Source: Vibrio splendidus
GTDB lineage: Bacteria > Pseudomonadota > Gammaproteobacteria > Enterobacterales > Vibrionaceae
Length of the DNA stretch: 64,000 bases
Reading direction: 5' to 3'
NCBI RefSeq assembly: GCF_001557875.1
Contig: NZ_LNRF01000002.1
Span: forward strand, 372,001 to 436,000
In this document: in pieces, positions 63,135 to 64,000 of the stretch
How positions within the stretch are numbered: position 1 is the first letter of the stretch
How the letters are laid out: each line of letters starts with the position of its first letter
Notes under the pieces: model-generated
Database searches by the model: none
What the model saw: the letters and a program-made list of their open reading frames with translations, nothing else
What the model was told of the DNA's origin: nothing
Position numbers and translations under genes: made by a program

Positions 63135-64000
63135 ATGTCACTTTCAGCTATCGCTGCCTTAGCGGTATTCACTGGTATCCTCTTTTTTCTCTACGGACAG
63201 CAGAAAAAAGAGAACACACTTTCTCGCCTCGTTTTACTCGGTTTAGTATTTGGTAGCGCATTTGGTCTTGGTCTACAGCTGTTATTTGGTGAAGGCAATC
63301 CAATCATCAATGAGACACTAGACTGGGTAAACATTGTTGGCCGTGGTTACGTTGGCCTACTAAAAATGGTAATCATGCCATTAGTCTTGGTTTCAATGAT
63401 CGCAGCAGTAGTGAAGCTTGAAAAAGGCGGTTCACTAGGCAAGATTTCTGGCATCACCATTTCTGTATTGCTAGCAACAACCGCGATTTCTGCAATCGTT
63501 GGTATTCTTGTAACTCAAGCATTTGGTCTGTCTGCTGAAGGCTTAACGGAAGGCGCTCGCGAAACAGCACGTATCGCAACACTTGAAAACCGCATCGGTA
63601 GCGTTTCAGATCTAACAATTCCGCAGATGCTGATTAGCTTTATTCCGACCAACCCATTTGCAGACCTAACAGGCGCTCGCTCTACGTCTATCATCGCGGT
63701 TGTTATCTTTGGCGTGCTAACGGGTATTGCTGCTCGTAAAGTGATGGCAGAGAAAGAAGAACTAGAGTCTCCAATTCGTACGTTCGTTGAAGCGGCTCAG
63801 TCTATCGTTATGCGCTTAGTTAAGATGATCATGGCACTAACGCCATACGGCATTGCTGCGTTAATGGCTAAGGTCGTAGCAACATCAAGTGCTTCTGACA
63901 TCCTAAGCCTACTGGGTTTCATCGTTGCATCTTACGTTGCGATTCTACTGATGTTCGTTGTACACGGTGTGTTGGTTTCTTTTGTTGGTGTAAACCCGAA
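63135..64000 (+). CDS. tcyP: L-cystine symporter TcyP-like, C-terminus cut by window edge
   Basis: 288 residues visible, of about 460 expected. A dicarboxylate/amino-acid:cation symporter: VGRGYVGLLKMVIMPLVLVS is the signature re-entrant region and IPQMLISFIPTNPFADLTG is typical of the TcyP/YdjN cystine carriers. It is an inner-membrane importer. AAGGAAAACAA precedes the ATG. It runs past position 64000. Confidence 0.9.
   Translation, partial: MSLSAIAALAVFTGILFFLYGQQKKENTLSRLVLLGLVFGSAFGLGLQLLFGEGNPIINETLDWVNIVGRGYVGLLKMVIMPLVLVSMIAAVVKLEKGGSLGKISGITISVLLATTAISAIVGILVTQAFGLSAEGLTEGARETARIATLENRIGSVSDLTIPQMLISFIPTNPFADLTGARSTSIIAVVIFGVLTGIAARKVMAEKEELESPIRTFVEAAQSIVMRLVKMIMALTPYGIAALMAKVVATSSASDILSLLGFIVASYVAILLMFVVHGVLVSFVGVNP

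Noticed and set aside
1..64000. CRISPR array or rRNA genes
   Set aside because: No regularly spaced short repeats and no rRNA-like stretches were found anywhere in the window.

Overview
The window looks like a Vibrio chromosome, probably of the Splendidus clade or close to it. This is inferred from protein content, not from a database search: a GbpA-type chitin-binding LPMO, a TcyP-like cystine carrier, DUF1415, the btuCD and cobTSUC genes, AstE, RlmF, MetA behind MetJ boxes, and two tandem tRNA-Val(GAC) genes. It divides into an accessory half (about 1-34 kb) and a housekeeping half (about 34.5-64 kb).

Accessory half, read along the minus strand from the integrase end. A tyrosine integrase with an excisionase-like gene and a divergent XRE repressor (22.3-24.1 kb) head a run of island genes of unknown function. 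An eight-gene, tightly packed operon (9.1-19.3 kb) follows. It holds two complete Zorya-like proton-motor pairs: ZorA/ZorB plus a ZorE-like HNH protein, then a 112-residue protein, a second and different ZorA/ZorB, a 798-residue protein with a ZorC/EH-signature-like centre and Sel1 repeats, and a 113-residue protein. Downstream lie a type I restriction-modification operon (hsdR-hsdM-hsdS) and a McrB-like AAA+ gene that runs off the left edge. Together these form a layered anti-phage island. The dual-motor Zorya-like locus is the best candidate here for an undescribed system.

The 24-34 kb stretch is also accessory. It holds a small membrane protein, a 714-residue protein with a possible GIY-YIG-like segment, a secreted ParB-like/inorganic pyrophosphatase fusion, a truncated alpha/beta hydrolase, and a plus-strand three-gene cassette (ankyrin protein, putative PD-(D/E)XK-like protein, NERD-SF1 helicase). 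The cassette looks like a second defence module and is followed by what may be a short remnant of an hsdR start.

Housekeeping half: two tRNA-Val genes, a DUF2726/zinc-finger protein, a TPR-GGDEF diguanylate cyclase, an M20 peptidase, metA with three met boxes, a PilW-like lipoprotein, rlmF, a YgjP-type metallopeptidase, a glutaredoxin, a LysR/MFS divergent pair, DUF1415, a MazG/HisE-like protein, a GNAT acetyltransferase, gbpA, btuC-btuD (no btuF here), astE, an M3 oligopeptidase, the corrinoid operon cobT-cobS-cobU-cobC behind a flavin-reductase-like gene, an atypical SDR, and a cystine symporter cut by the right edge. Three small genes are also called here: a 41-residue zinc-ribbon protein, a 59-residue protein and a 29-residue very basic peptide.
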